From assembly GCF_900455735.1 (NCBI RefSeq), contig NZ_UAUI01000001.1:868001-932000 (forward strand): DNA of 64,000 bases, written 5' to 3'. This stretch comes from Rhodococcus wratislaviensis (GTDB lineage: Bacteria > Actinomycetota > Actinomycetes > Mycobacteriales > Mycobacteriaceae). The notes under the pieces are model-generated. The model did not search any database, was not told the DNA's origin, and saw nothing but the letters and a program-made list of their open reading frames with translations. This document shows, in pieces, positions 28,420 to 36,542 of this stretch. The number at the start of each line of letters is the position of its first letter. Position 1 is the first letter of the stretch. The position numbers were made by a program, and so were the translations under genes.

Positions 28420-28440
28420 GTTACAATCACCGCCCGTAAC
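28420..28440. promoter_or_regulatory. Third operator-like site, upstream of the TetR gene
   Basis: GTTACAATCACCGCCCGTAAC has 5-bp arms (GTTAC/GTAAC) at exactly the spacing of the sites at 24875 and 27090, and lies 22 bp before the TetR ATG. The weaker symmetry would suit mild autoregulation. Confidence 0.6.
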
Positions 28441-28462
28441 CAAACTCGACAAGGGGTGAACG

Positions 28463-29104
28463 ATGGCTGAGAAGTCGGCTGGGACGGCTCCATCGGACAC
28501 CACGGATGCAACGAGCTCGCGGGGTGGCAGACCTCGTGATCCGGCCCTGGACGACGCGATCATCGAAGCGACACGACGACGCCTGGTATTGGACGGGTAC
28601 TCGCAAATGTCCATGGGAGACATCGCTTCCGACGCAGGAGTCACCCGGCCCACCATCTACCGTCGATGGCCCGGCAAGTTCGAGCTCGTCGTGGACGCCC
28701 TGGACTACGGATTCCGCGCTCAGCGAGCGTCGTACCCGGGTCTCGAACTCGAAAAGTTGCCACCATTCGACGCCTTCGTCGAAGCTGTCCGCAGGGTCGA
28801 CCCGTGCTATTTCAATCCGGATGCGATGGTCCTGATGGGCAATTTCATGGGCGAGAAGCTACGGACACCAGCACTGCTCGAGATAGTGCGCGAGCACGCG
28901 GTCGAACCGCGAGTGAATCTGGTCGAGCGTGTCCTGGAGAATCTGCGCGACCGCAAGGCGGTTCGCGCCGACGTCGATACCCACACCGTTGCAACGTTGT
29001 GCTTCGGCGCCTACTACGCAGCCTTCCTCCGCGGGGACACCGACACCGCAGATCTCGCCCACAGAGTCGCTTCGACCATCTGGTCCGGCATCGCCGCATC
29101 CTAG
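28463..29104 (+). CDS. TetR family regulator of the nitroaromatic cluster
   Basis: A 213-residue regulator with a helix-turn-helix at about residues 40-85 (SMGDIASDAGVTRPTIYRRWPGKFELVVDAL) and a C-terminal domain of the TetR_C_11 type. ATG at 28463 with AAGGGG upstream. Three matching 21-bp palindromes, one before this gene itself, point to it as the local repressor of the AAHS carrier, DoxX, lyase-nitroreductase and MFS units. The likely inducer is a nitro- or hydroxybenzoate, by context only. Confidence 0.87.
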   Translation: MAEKSAGTAPSDTTDATSSRGGRPRDPALDDAIIEATRRRLVLDGYSQMSMGDIASDAGVTRPTIYRRWPGKFELVVDALDYGFRAQRASYPGLELEKLPPFDAFVEAVRRVDPCYFNPDAMVLMGNFMGEKLRTPALLEIVREHAVEPRVNLVERVLENLRDRKAVRADVDTHTVATLCFGAYYAAFLRGDTDTADLAHRVASTIWSGIAAS

Positions 29105-29320
29105 GGCGCGGAAGGCTTGGCGCCGCCCGGCAGCCGTTTCCGAAGTGACGAAGCACCAGGTCCGGGTGATGATTTGGGTATCCCACCCGAGGTGGGGAGA
29201 GGGCCCGCCCCTCTGTTGGAGATCACTCATCGGGCAGCACCAGAACGTTTGCTGTCGTCGTGTGTCCGCAACAGAAAGGGGTCCACACGGTCCAGCCTGA
29301 AGTCCTGATCGCCCTGGACA

Positions 29321-29349
29321 GGAGTCCCCGGCATCGGTCCGGGGACTCC
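29321..29349. terminator. Hairpin between TetR and hydrolase genes
   Basis: GGAGTCCCCGG and CCGGGGACTCC form a perfect 11-bp stem with a 7-base loop. It lies 17 bp beyond the hydrolase stop (minus strand) and may also stop TetR transcripts. Nothing else is seen in 29105-29365. Confidence 0.72.
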
Positions 29350-29365
29350 CCCGGATCTGTAGCCA

Positions 29366-30184
29366 TCATTCTTCCGGCGATTCCGCACAGACCGGATGGC
29401 GTGAGAAGAAGTCCTTCAGGCCCCGCGCCAATGCCGTGGGATTCTGCACCATCAGAAGGTGCCCGGCCTCCGGCACGGAGAGTCGCTCGGCCCGCGGGAA
29501 CCAGGACTGCACGAGGTCGCTTCCTTCGACGAACCGCGGGGCGCTCTCGGCGCCGAGCACATTGAGCACCGGCCGCGTGATGCGCCCGGCCTCCCCTGCT
29601 CCAAAACTCCACTGCTGCACGGCCGGCATCTCAGCGTGGAAGAACAAGTCAGCTTCGTCGAGCGCCTCGTCGAAGGCGTGTGGAATCACCCGATCCAGCA
29701 CGACACGATAGCCGTCGCCGCACACATGGCGCAGGAACCCGTCCACCGCGGCGGCCTTGTCACCTGCTCTGTACGCAGCGATGACCGGCTGCAGCGCAGC
29801 AGTGACCTGCTCCGAGCTGGGGATCCCCCGGACTGCGGGTTCGAGCAGTGCCACCGAGGCGACGCGCTCGGGATTCTCCATCGCCAACTGGAGCGCGACA
29901 AGCGCACCGTAGGAGTGACCCACGACGTGGGCCGCGTCCCAGCCGACATGATCCATCAGCCTGACGCAGGATCCGGCATCTTCGGCGACCGTGAGCGGCC
30001 GGTATCCCCCACTGGCGGATTCGGGGAGACGCCGCCGATACCGCAGGGTCGAATACCCCGTCAGCTGCTCGACCAGTGGGTCGTACCACGAGACGAAGGC
30101 ACTGGCATGCACGAGCACGACACGCTCACCGCGTTCGCGCAGCTGATAGGTCAGTTCGACGTCACCGAGCCACAAACTGTCCAC
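29366..30184 (-). CDS. Alpha/beta hydrolase
   Basis: A 272-residue serine hydrolase. The nucleophile elbow GHSYG places Ser at residue 91, and the late AGHLLMVQNP supplies the catalytic His. A 50-residue cap (residues about 130-185) interrupts the fold. It resembles the broad lactonase/haloperoxidase-like group, so the substrate is open (ester, enol lactone or ring-cleavage product). GTG start at 30184 with AAGGGA upstream. It sits between two nitroreductase-type genes, so an aromatic pathway role is plausible. Confidence 0.87.
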   Translation of the reverse strand: MDSLWLGDVELTYQLRERGERVVLVHASAFVSWYDPLVEQLTGYSTLRYRRRLPESASGGYRPLTVAEDAGSCVRLMDHVGWDAAHVVGHSYGALVALQLAMENPERVASVALLEPAVRGIPSSEQVTAALQPVIAAYRAGDKAAAVDGFLRHVCGDGYRVVLDRVIPHAFDEALDEADLFFHAEMPAVQQWSFGAGEAGRITRPVLNVLGAESAPRFVEGSDLVQSWFPRAERLSVPEAGHLLMVQNPTALARGLKDFFSRHPVCAESPEE

Positions 30185-30341
30185 GGCGTCCCTTACCGGA
30201 TCCGCTCCCTGGTCCCAGTTGTAGTGGAATTGCCCGCGAAGTCAAGGGCCCCACGGCGCGACTCCCGGTGGGTGGCCGCAGAGCCACCCACCGGGTTCCG
30301 CCTTCCGGAAGCCACCTGGTACCGGCGGCTGCGACACGCCG

Positions 30342-31217
30342 CTAGCGAAGTGGGAACCCGAGACGGATGAGCGATTCCTTCAGGCGATCCCGCCCGTTCA
30401 GCCGCGCCGCGGAGGCGAGTCGGTCCAGAACCCTTTCGATCCAGGAATGTTCGAGCTGCTGCGCCGAGTAGAAGGCGGCGATCCGCCCCTCGTAGGCGTC
30501 GACGTGGTCTCGCTGAGCGGGCAGATCGTACTTCTCGTGGTGCAGCACCGCCGCTTGGGGCAGGCGCGGTTTGATCTGGGCGTCGGCGTCCGGATGCGGA
30601 TGTCCGACGACGAGCCCGAACACCGCGAACACATGGGGCGGCAGACCGAGTTCCGCCGCGACCTCCTCGGGCTTGTTCCGCAGCGCCCCGATGAACACCG
30701 TTCCCAGCCCGAGCGACTCCGCCGCGGTCACGGCGTTCTGCGCCGCCAGGGCGGCATCGATGAACCCGATATAGCTGCTCTCGAGGTAGTCGGCTCCCTC
30801 GATCGGCGCGCCGCGGTCGTCGGCGAGCTGACGGACGCGGGCGAAGTCGGCGAGCCAGACCAGCAGGACGGGGGCCTCGACGATGTGGGCCTGGCCGCCC
30901 GCGAGTGCGGCCAGGCGAGCCTTGCTGTCGGGGTCGCGAACCGCGACGACACTCCACGCCTGGAGGTTCGACGATGTGGCGGCCGACTGCGCAGCCGAGA
31001 CGAGGACGTCGAGCGTCTCGTCGGCCAGCGGATCGGGTAGGTAGCGGCGGACCGACCGGTGCGAGTGCAGGACTTCCAGGACCGGATTCCACTGCGCGGG
31101 TTCGGTGAGGGCGGGGTCCCAGTAGCGCTGCTGCAGCGCCGTGCGGGGTGCGATATCTGCGATGGTCACCCGGACAGGAAAGCCGACCACCGTCTCCCGC
31201 TCCAGTGTTAGGCGCAC
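30342..31217 (-). CDS. Nitroreductase family protein (large, NfsA-like)
   Basis: A 291-residue FMN reductase-fold protein. HSHRSVRRYLPDPLADETLDVLVSAAQSAATSSNLQAWSVV carries the FMN phosphate-binding arginines, and AAESLGLGTVFIGALRNKP and VFGLVVGHP are the later motifs. Length and late motifs fit the oxygen-insensitive NfsA-like group. The frame is open to 31421, but the GTG at 31217 is preceded by AGGA at a good distance and avoids the SDR promoter. It differs clearly from the nitroreductase at 25734. Role in nitro or quinone reduction inferred. Confidence 0.85.
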   Translation of the reverse strand: MRLTLERETVVGFPVRVTIADIAPRTALQQRYWDPALTEPAQWNPVLEVLHSHRSVRRYLPDPLADETLDVLVSAAQSAATSSNLQAWSVVAVRDPDSKARLAALAGGQAHIVEAPVLLVWLADFARVRQLADDRGAPIEGADYLESSYIGFIDAALAAQNAVTAAESLGLGTVFIGALRNKPEEVAAELGLPPHVFAVFGLVVGHPHPDADAQIKPRLPQAAVLHHEKYDLPAQRDHVDAYEGRIAAFYSAQQLEHSWIERVLDRLASAARLNGRDRLKESLIRLGFPLR

Positions 31218-31365
31218 CGTGATTCCTGGGATCCCCCGCGGTCGCGTCGACAACCGCGAACGGAACGCGCGAACAGCCGCACCGACGGCCGCCGGTCGGC
31301 GACAATTCGAAGGGTTGCCGACACCTGGTCGGGAACCATGTGATGCACGCGAACAAGGAGTGGAT

Positions 31366-32106
31366 GTGACGGAACGGGTCATCGTGGTGACGGGTGCCGG
31401 CTCGGGAATTGGCCGGTCCATGGCGACCGGACTGCTCGATGCCGGACATCACGTGGTGCTGGCAGGACGGGTGCGGGAGACGTTGGACGAGACAGCGCAC
31501 GGTCACGAACACGCAGTCGTGGTACCGGCCGACGTCTCGTCACCACAGTCGGTGCACAGCCTCTTCGCCGCCGTGGCCGAACGATTCGGCCGCCTCGATG
31601 TACTCGTCAACAATGCGGGCACATTCGGCCCCTCCGGCGCGGTGGACGAAATCGAACCCGAAGACTGGGACCGCACAGTCGCCACAAATCTGACAGGAGT
31701 CTTCCTCTGCTCGCGCGAGGCGGTGCGAATGATGAAGACGCAGACACCGCGCGGCGGACGCATCATCAACAACGGTTCACTGTCCGCCCACACACCACGA
31801 CCCGCGAGCGTCGCTTACACGGCAACCAAACACGGTGTGTCGGGATTGACCAAGTCGATCGCGCTCGACGGGCGTGACCACGACATCTGCTGCACCCAGA
31901 TCGACATCGGGAACGCGGCAACCGCAATGACGGCCGGCATCGGCCAATCCGCCCGTCAACCGGACGGATCGTTGCGAGCGGAACCCACGTTCGATCCGCG
32001 GTACGTCGCGGACGCGGTAACCCGATTGGTAGAACTCCCGTTGGACGTCACCGTCCCGACGATGACGATCATGGCCACCGGGATGCCGTACATCGGTCGC
32101 GGCTGA
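31366..32106 (+). CDS. Short-chain dehydrogenase/reductase (SDR)
   Basis: A 246-residue classical SDR. The cofactor motif TGAGSGIGRS is at residues 9-18, NNAG is near 85, a Ser lies in the NGSLSAHTPRPASVAYTATK region, and the catalytic YxxxK is YTATK. GTG start at 31366 with AAGGAG upstream; the longer frame back to 31141 runs into the divergent nitroreductase gene. The last 70-odd bases are nearly repeated at 48181-48258. Substrate unknown. Confidence 0.9.
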   Translation: MTERVIVVTGAGSGIGRSMATGLLDAGHHVVLAGRVRETLDETAHGHEHAVVVPADVSSPQSVHSLFAAVAERFGRLDVLVNNAGTFGPSGAVDEIEPEDWDRTVATNLTGVFLCSREAVRMMKTQTPRGGRIINNGSLSAHTPRPASVAYTATKHGVSGLTKSIALDGRDHDICCTQIDIGNAATAMTAGIGQSARQPDGSLRAEPTFDPRYVADAVTRLVELPLDVTVPTMTIMATGMPYIGRG

Positions 32107-32116
32107 CCGAACGGGC

Positions 32117-32135
32117 CGGGGCTTCAAGAGCCCCG
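32117..32135 (+). terminator. Short hairpin after the SDR gene
   Basis: CGGGGCT/AGCCCCG, a 7-bp stem with a TTCAAG-type loop, begins 10 bp after the SDR stop. The following 32136-32245 stays open in the plus frame (SPVYDRLAQLGVDEQQRRL...) and looks like the tail of a lost gene. 32246-32482 shows nothing else. Confidence 0.5.
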
Positions 32136-32482
32136 TCTACGACCGGCTCGCCCAGCTCGGTGTCGACGAGCAGCAGCGCCGCCTCTCCCACCTCGTCGAC
32201 ACCGGCCTCCGGCGTCCCGGGCCACGCGGCCGCGAAATACTGTAATCGTTCACACGACCGGCCGAAGCCGAAACACCGTTGTCATCTTCTGCGCACCTTG
32301 CACATCGAATAGGCTCTCGCATAGTCACTTTGACGTTGACGACACATCGAAGGAAGACCAGGATCATACGACAACCGGGCTGCGGCGCCCCGCGTCGTGA
32401 CCGACAAGGTCGTTACTCGGGCGTCCTCACCCGCACATTTCCGAGGTACTCGCCGCAAGTAGTTCGATACAAGGAGTCGCAC

Positions 32483-34009
32483 GTGGGCGCTGCGCAGATC
32501 GTGTTCTTAGTCGGCCTTGCTTCTCTGATCGTGGCCATGGCGCTACGCAAGAACGTCATGATCCCCGCGGTACTCGCGACATTCGCCACGGCACTTGCAT
32601 ACAGCGGCAGCGTCCCGAATGCCATCATGTCGGTATTCCGGGCCACCATCACTTCCGGCACCGCGCTGTTCGAGATCTTCATCGTCATCGCCGCGGTCAC
32701 CTCGATGCTCGCGGCGATGCGGGCGATCGGTTCCGATGAGGTGATGGTGCGCCCCATCAGCCGGTGGATGGTCAATGGCCGCGTCGCATACATCGTGCTG
32801 TTCGTCTTCACCTATCTTCTCTCGCTGTTCTTCTGGCCGACCCCGGCACTGGCCCTGATCGGTGCCGTCCTACTTCCTGCCGCGATCAAGGTGGGTCTGC
32901 CACCGCTCGGAGCCGCGGTGGTTCTCGCGATCTCCGGCCAGGGGATGTCGATCGCCTCCGACTACGTGATCGGTCTGGCACCCTCGATTTCCGCGAGCGG
33001 CGCAGGCGTCCCCGCCGACGACATCGCCGACCGTGCCCTGGTGATCTCATTGATCGTCGGTATCACCGCGGCGGTGCTCGCCTACTTCCTGACCGTCCGC
33101 CGCAGGATGCGTACGGAGGCAGTTCCGGGGACCGAGCCGATCGGTGGAACCGTGCATCCCCCCGGTGGTGTCGGTGGCACCCCCGGTGGCAGGTCTGCCG
33201 GCTTCGCACCGGGCCCGGACGTCGAGGTCTCACCCACCGTGACGGACGTGCTCGACGAAGAACTGCCCGGCTTCGAGGACGACGGAACGAGAATCACGGA
33301 TCGCCCGACACTGACCCGTGCGTGGGCGATCGGCGTGCCCGCCGCATTCCTCGCCGTCCTGGCCTACATGTTGGTCGGTCGCTTCACCGACGTCGTCCCC
33401 TGGGAGGACGGTGGCGGCGCGTCCCTGGTGGGAGGCACGGCGATCATCCTGATGACGCTCGTGACCGTCACCTCACGACGCTCCGAGGCTCTGGAATTCT
33501 GCGCCACCCACTTCATCGATGGTCTGTCGTACGCCTTCAAGGCAATGGGAATCATCCTTCCCGTCGCAGGTTTCGTGTACATCGGCATTCCCGATTATTC
33601 GGGCGCCATTCTCGGCCTCGACGACGACACCACCGGTCCGGCCTTCCTCTTCGACACCGTGGAACGGGTGCAGCCGTACATCCCCGACAACGGCGTTTTC
33701 GTCGCACTCAGCATGCTCTTCATCGGTATGGCGGTCGGTCTCGACGGTTCCGGGTGGGCCGGCCTACCCCTCACCGGCGGACTGGCTGCCGCACTGGCCC
33801 CGCAATCCGGGATGGACACCGCGACCTTGGCGGCCATCGCCCAGAACGGCGCCACGTGGACAGGCGGGGGGACTCTCGTGATCTGGTCGTCGCTGGTGGT
33901 GGTCGCCGGATTCTGCCGGATACCGGTTGCCGAACTGGTCCGCCACCTCGTCGTCCCGGTGATGGCCGGACTGCTCCTGGCCACCGGAGCTGCCGTCATC
34001 ATCTGGTAG
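32483..34009 (+). CDS. Multi-pass membrane permease (ion transporter superfamily-like)
   Basis: A 508-residue protein with ten or more hydrophobic segments and a long acidic, Gly/Pro-rich cytosolic loop near residues 215-270. Segments such as FFWPTPALALIGAVLLPAAIKVG and LAISGQGMSIASDYVIG, and the pseudo-repeat late in the chain (MAVGLDGSGWAGLPL), suggest a secondary transporter of the large IT/TRAP-M-like kind, but I cannot name the family. GTG start at 32483 with AAGGAG upstream; the frame to 32279 is unsupported. It precedes an isochorismatase hydrolase by 56 bp, so it probably imports that enzyme's substrate or its precursor. Confidence 0.78.
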   Translation: MGAAQIVFLVGLASLIVAMALRKNVMIPAVLATFATALAYSGSVPNAIMSVFRATITSGTALFEIFIVIAAVTSMLAAMRAIGSDEVMVRPISRWMVNGRVAYIVLFVFTYLLSLFFWPTPALALIGAVLLPAAIKVGLPPLGAAVVLAISGQGMSIASDYVIGLAPSISASGAGVPADDIADRALVISLIVGITAAVLAYFLTVRRRMRTEAVPGTEPIGGTVHPPGGVGGTPGGRSAGFAPGPDVEVSPTVTDVLDEELPGFEDDGTRITDRPTLTRAWAIGVPAAFLAVLAYMLVGRFTDVVPWEDGGGASLVGGTAIILMTLVTVTSRRSEALEFCATHFIDGLSYAFKAMGIILPVAGFVYIGIPDYSGAILGLDDDTTGPAFLFDTVERVQPYIPDNGVFVALSMLFIGMAVGLDGSGWAGLPLTGGLAAALAPQSGMDTATLAAIAQNGATWTGGGTLVIWSSLVVVAGFCRIPVAELVRHLVVPVMAGLLLATGAAVIIW

Positions 34010-34065
34010 CGGATGATCGCCGAACACGGTTTCCGTACAACCCCTGACATGGAAGGACACTACGA

Positions 34066-34701
34066 ATGAGCTCGGTCCCGTTCCGCTACGACCCCGCCCG
34101 GTGCGCACTGATCGTCATCGACATGCAGAACGATTTCTGTTCCCCCGACGGGTCGCTGGCACGGAAGGGCTTCGACGTGACCGCCCCGGTGGCGATGGCT
34201 CCGCGACTGGACCACCTCGTCTCGTCCGCGCGCACGGCCGGGGTCCGGGTGATCTTCGTCCGTACCCTGCACGACGAAACCACCGATACACCCCAGTGGC
34301 TCGGCCGCGTCGGCGAGGGACCGGACGCGGCACGCACCGGAATTACCTGCCGCACGGGAACATCCGGGGCAGACTATTACGCCGTCGCTCCGCAGGACGG
34401 CGACGTGGTGATCACGAAGAACCGGTTCAGCGCATTCGTCGGCACCAACCTCGATCTCACCCTGCGTTCCCTCGGCATCGACTCCCTGCTCTTCACCGGC
34501 GTCGCCACCGAGGTGTGTGTCGAGTCGAGTCTGCGTAGCGCACTGTTTCACGAATACTGGGTCTCACTCGTCGAAGACTGCGCAGCCACCTACAGCCGAA
34601 CAGCCCACGACGCTTCGGTGTCCGTCGTCGCACAGAACTTCGGCACCGTGATCACCGCCGAGAAACTCGAGACGTTCTGGACCACACTCCCAGGATTGTG
34701 A
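34066..34701 (+). CDS. Isochorismatase-family cysteine hydrolase
   Basis: A 211-residue hydrolase. The Asp-Lys-Cys triad is visible: D19 (LIVIDMQNDF), K118 (VITKNRFSAF) and C151 (ATEVCVESS, after the usual cis-peptide region). Family members cleave amides such as N-carbamoylsarcosine, ureidoacrylate, biuret or nicotinamide. The operon partner is a permease, suggesting uptake and hydrolysis of a small amide. ATG at 34066 with GGAAGGA upstream. Confidence 0.9.
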   Translation: MSSVPFRYDPARCALIVIDMQNDFCSPDGSLARKGFDVTAPVAMAPRLDHLVSSARTAGVRVIFVRTLHDETTDTPQWLGRVGEGPDAARTGITCRTGTSGADYYAVAPQDGDVVITKNRFSAFVGTNLDLTLRSLGIDSLLFTGVATEVCVESSLRSALFHEYWVSLVEDCAATYSRTAHDASVSVVAQNFGTVITAEKLETFWTTLPGL

Positions 34702-34790
34702 ACAGCCGAAGCAGCGCCGGCCGGAAAATCCAGCCCTGACCGATCTGCGGGGCGAGCCTGGAACTACGTCGTTCCCGGTCCCGCGGAACG

Positions 34791-35825
34791 TCAGGGGTGT
34801 GGGCGCATGGTGTCGAGCATGTAGTCGAGTTCGGCGACGGTGCGGTGGGGCGGGAGGGTGAGGATCGGCATCTCGGCGCCCGAGGTGTACCAGTGCTGGA
34901 GGTGGTCGTGAGCCGTGTCGGGTGTGCCCCAGACGGTGAGCTCGTCGAGCAGAACATGGGCTGCGGCCGGCACGTCGGTGGTGTCGTGGGTCGGGTTGCC
35001 GGCGAGCACGGCCTCGACCGGGTGGTGGTATCCCCGTTCGCTCAGCGAGCGGCGGTAGAGCGAGCCCATGCTGGTGAGGTAGAACGCGATCCACCAGGAC
35101 GCGATCTCGCGGGCCGTTGCCTGATCGGCCGCGACGGCGGTGGGAACTGCCGGACACACCAAGGGGCGTGTGGTGCGTCCGGATCGGGCGCCCGCCTGCT
35201 GGAGCAGGTCGATTCCGCGGGGCAGCCACGACCGCGGGACCAAGAAGGGCGTCCAGCCGTCCGCCAGTTCGCCGGCGAGCTGGATGGATTTGTTGCCGAG
35301 TCCGGCGAGGTAGATCGGCAGGCCGGTGCGCGCGGCGACACCCAGCCGCAGGGGCCGGTGGTCGTGGGTCGCCGTCGGGAGGACCCGCTCGCCGTCGAGC
35401 AGTCGACGGACCTGTGCGGTAACCGCGCGCAGCTTCGCCACCGGCGCGGTGAACGATTGGTCGTGCAGTCCTTCGACGAGCTGTGGACTGCTTGCCCCCA
35501 AGCCGAGGACGAAACGGCCGCGTGAGACCTGGTCGAGGCTGGCGGCGAGCATCGCGAGGGTTCCGGCTGTGCGGCCCCAGACGCTGAGCACACCGGTACC
35601 GATGGTGATCCGCTCCGTCCTGGTGGCGATTTCGGTGAGCAGGACGGCGGCATCCTGGCTCCACCCTTCGGCGAGGAAGAACCCGTCATAGCCGAGATCT
35701 TCGGCGCGGCGGGCGACGTGCAGTATCACGTCACGGCGCGTTTCCAGTGGGGTCACGCAGATGCCGAGGCCGCGCCGGGTAGCGCTGACGCCGGCGGCGA
35801 CGTCGTCGGTTGTGTGGGTGCTCAT
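34791..35825 (-). CDS. LLM-class (luciferase-like) flavin or F420-dependent oxidoreductase
   Basis: A 344-residue luciferase-like TIM-barrel protein: an early RRAEDLGYDGFFLAEGWSQDA, ITIGTGVLSVWGRTAGTLAM, SRGRFVLGLGASSPQLVEG and a late GTPDTAHDHLQHW. Actinobacterial members may use F420 or FMN. The ATG at 35825 overlaps the TetR stop by 4 bp (ATGA), so it is translated with the regulator. It forms a group with the divergent FAD oxidoreductase. Confidence 0.88.
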   Translation of the reverse strand: MSTHTTDDVAAGVSATRRGLGICVTPLETRRDVILHVARRAEDLGYDGFFLAEGWSQDAAVLLTEIATRTERITIGTGVLSVWGRTAGTLAMLAASLDQVSRGRFVLGLGASSPQLVEGLHDQSFTAPVAKLRAVTAQVRRLLDGERVLPTATHDHRPLRLGVAARTGLPIYLAGLGNKSIQLAGELADGWTPFLVPRSWLPRGIDLLQQAGARSGRTTRPLVCPAVPTAVAADQATAREIASWWIAFYLTSMGSLYRRSLSERGYHHPVEAVLAGNPTHDTTDVPAAAHVLLDELTVWGTPDTAHDHLQHWYTSGAEMPILTLPPHRTVAELDYMLDTMRPHP

Positions 35826-36460
35826 GCGCGGGTTGCCGTCCGTTCTGGTGTCGATTCTCCACTCGCCAGGCGTGCACGCACCGCGAGGCGGGCGCGGTCG
35901 AGATAACGCGTGTCGGCGAAGAGATGGAAATACGAGTTGGCCGCCAGCAGTGTGCCTTCCAGCTCGAACGCGAGCTGGTCCGGATCGGTGTCGGTGCACA
36001 ACTCACCGGATTGCTGTGCCTCGCGTGCCGCCTGCGCGAGGGTCCCCATCCACTGGCGCTGACACTCGGCAACGGCGTCACGCACCGGGCCGGGCGTCTT
36101 GCCGTCGAACTCGGCCATCGCGGCGGCGAAGAAGCATCCCCCCGGGAAGACTCCCCGTTCGACATACGACAGGAACGACTCACAGAGTGCGGTGAGGCGT
36201 TGCATGCCCGGACCCGACCCGAGCGCCGGTGTGACCACCTCGCGCACGTAACGCTGGCGCGCGACCTCGATGGTGGCCAGTTGGAGGTCTTGCTTCGACC
36301 CGAAGTGGGCGAACAGCCCACTCTTGCTCATCCCGGTCAGGCTCGCGAGATGCCCGATGGTGAGTCCGTCCAGACCATCGATCGATGCGACGTCGGCGGC
36401 CGCGTGCAGCACGGTCTCCCGCGTCTTGGCCCCTGGGGTCGTGTTCCGCTTCTGTGCCAT
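35822..36460 (-). CDS. TetR family transcriptional regulator
   Basis: A 212-residue regulator with a helix-turn-helix at about residues 30-70 (TIGHLASLTGMSKSGLFAHFGSKQDLQLA) and a C-terminal domain of the TetR_C_39 type with GGCFFAAAMAEFDG. It is divergent from the FAD oxidoreductase across an 82-bp gap with a near-palindrome and is coupled to the LLM gene downstream. It probably represses both units. Confidence 0.9.
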   Translation of the reverse strand: MAQKRNTTPGAKTRETVLHAAADVASIDGLDGLTIGHLASLTGMSKSGLFAHFGSKQDLQLATIEVARQRYVREVVTPALGSGPGMQRLTALCESFLSYVERGVFPGGCFFAAAMAEFDGKTPGPVRDAVAECQRQWMGTLAQAAREAQQSGELCTDTDPDQLAFELEGTLLAANSYFHLFADTRYLDRARLAVRARLASGESTPERTATRA

Positions 36461-36477
36461 GAACTCATCCTAGTACA

Positions 36478-36493
36478 GTACGAACGATCGTGC
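36478..36493. promoter_or_regulatory. Candidate TetR operator
   Basis: GTACGAACGATCGTGC matches its complement at 6 of 8 paired positions and lies inside the TAGTACAGTACG...CGTGCTA stretch between the divergent TetR and FAD oxidoreductase genes, typical of TetR sites in mycolata. Confidence 0.5.
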
Positions 36494-36542
36494 TATCTTT
36501 GTTTCAGACGGCCATTCAGACAGGCCCGAAGGAGAAGGTCCG

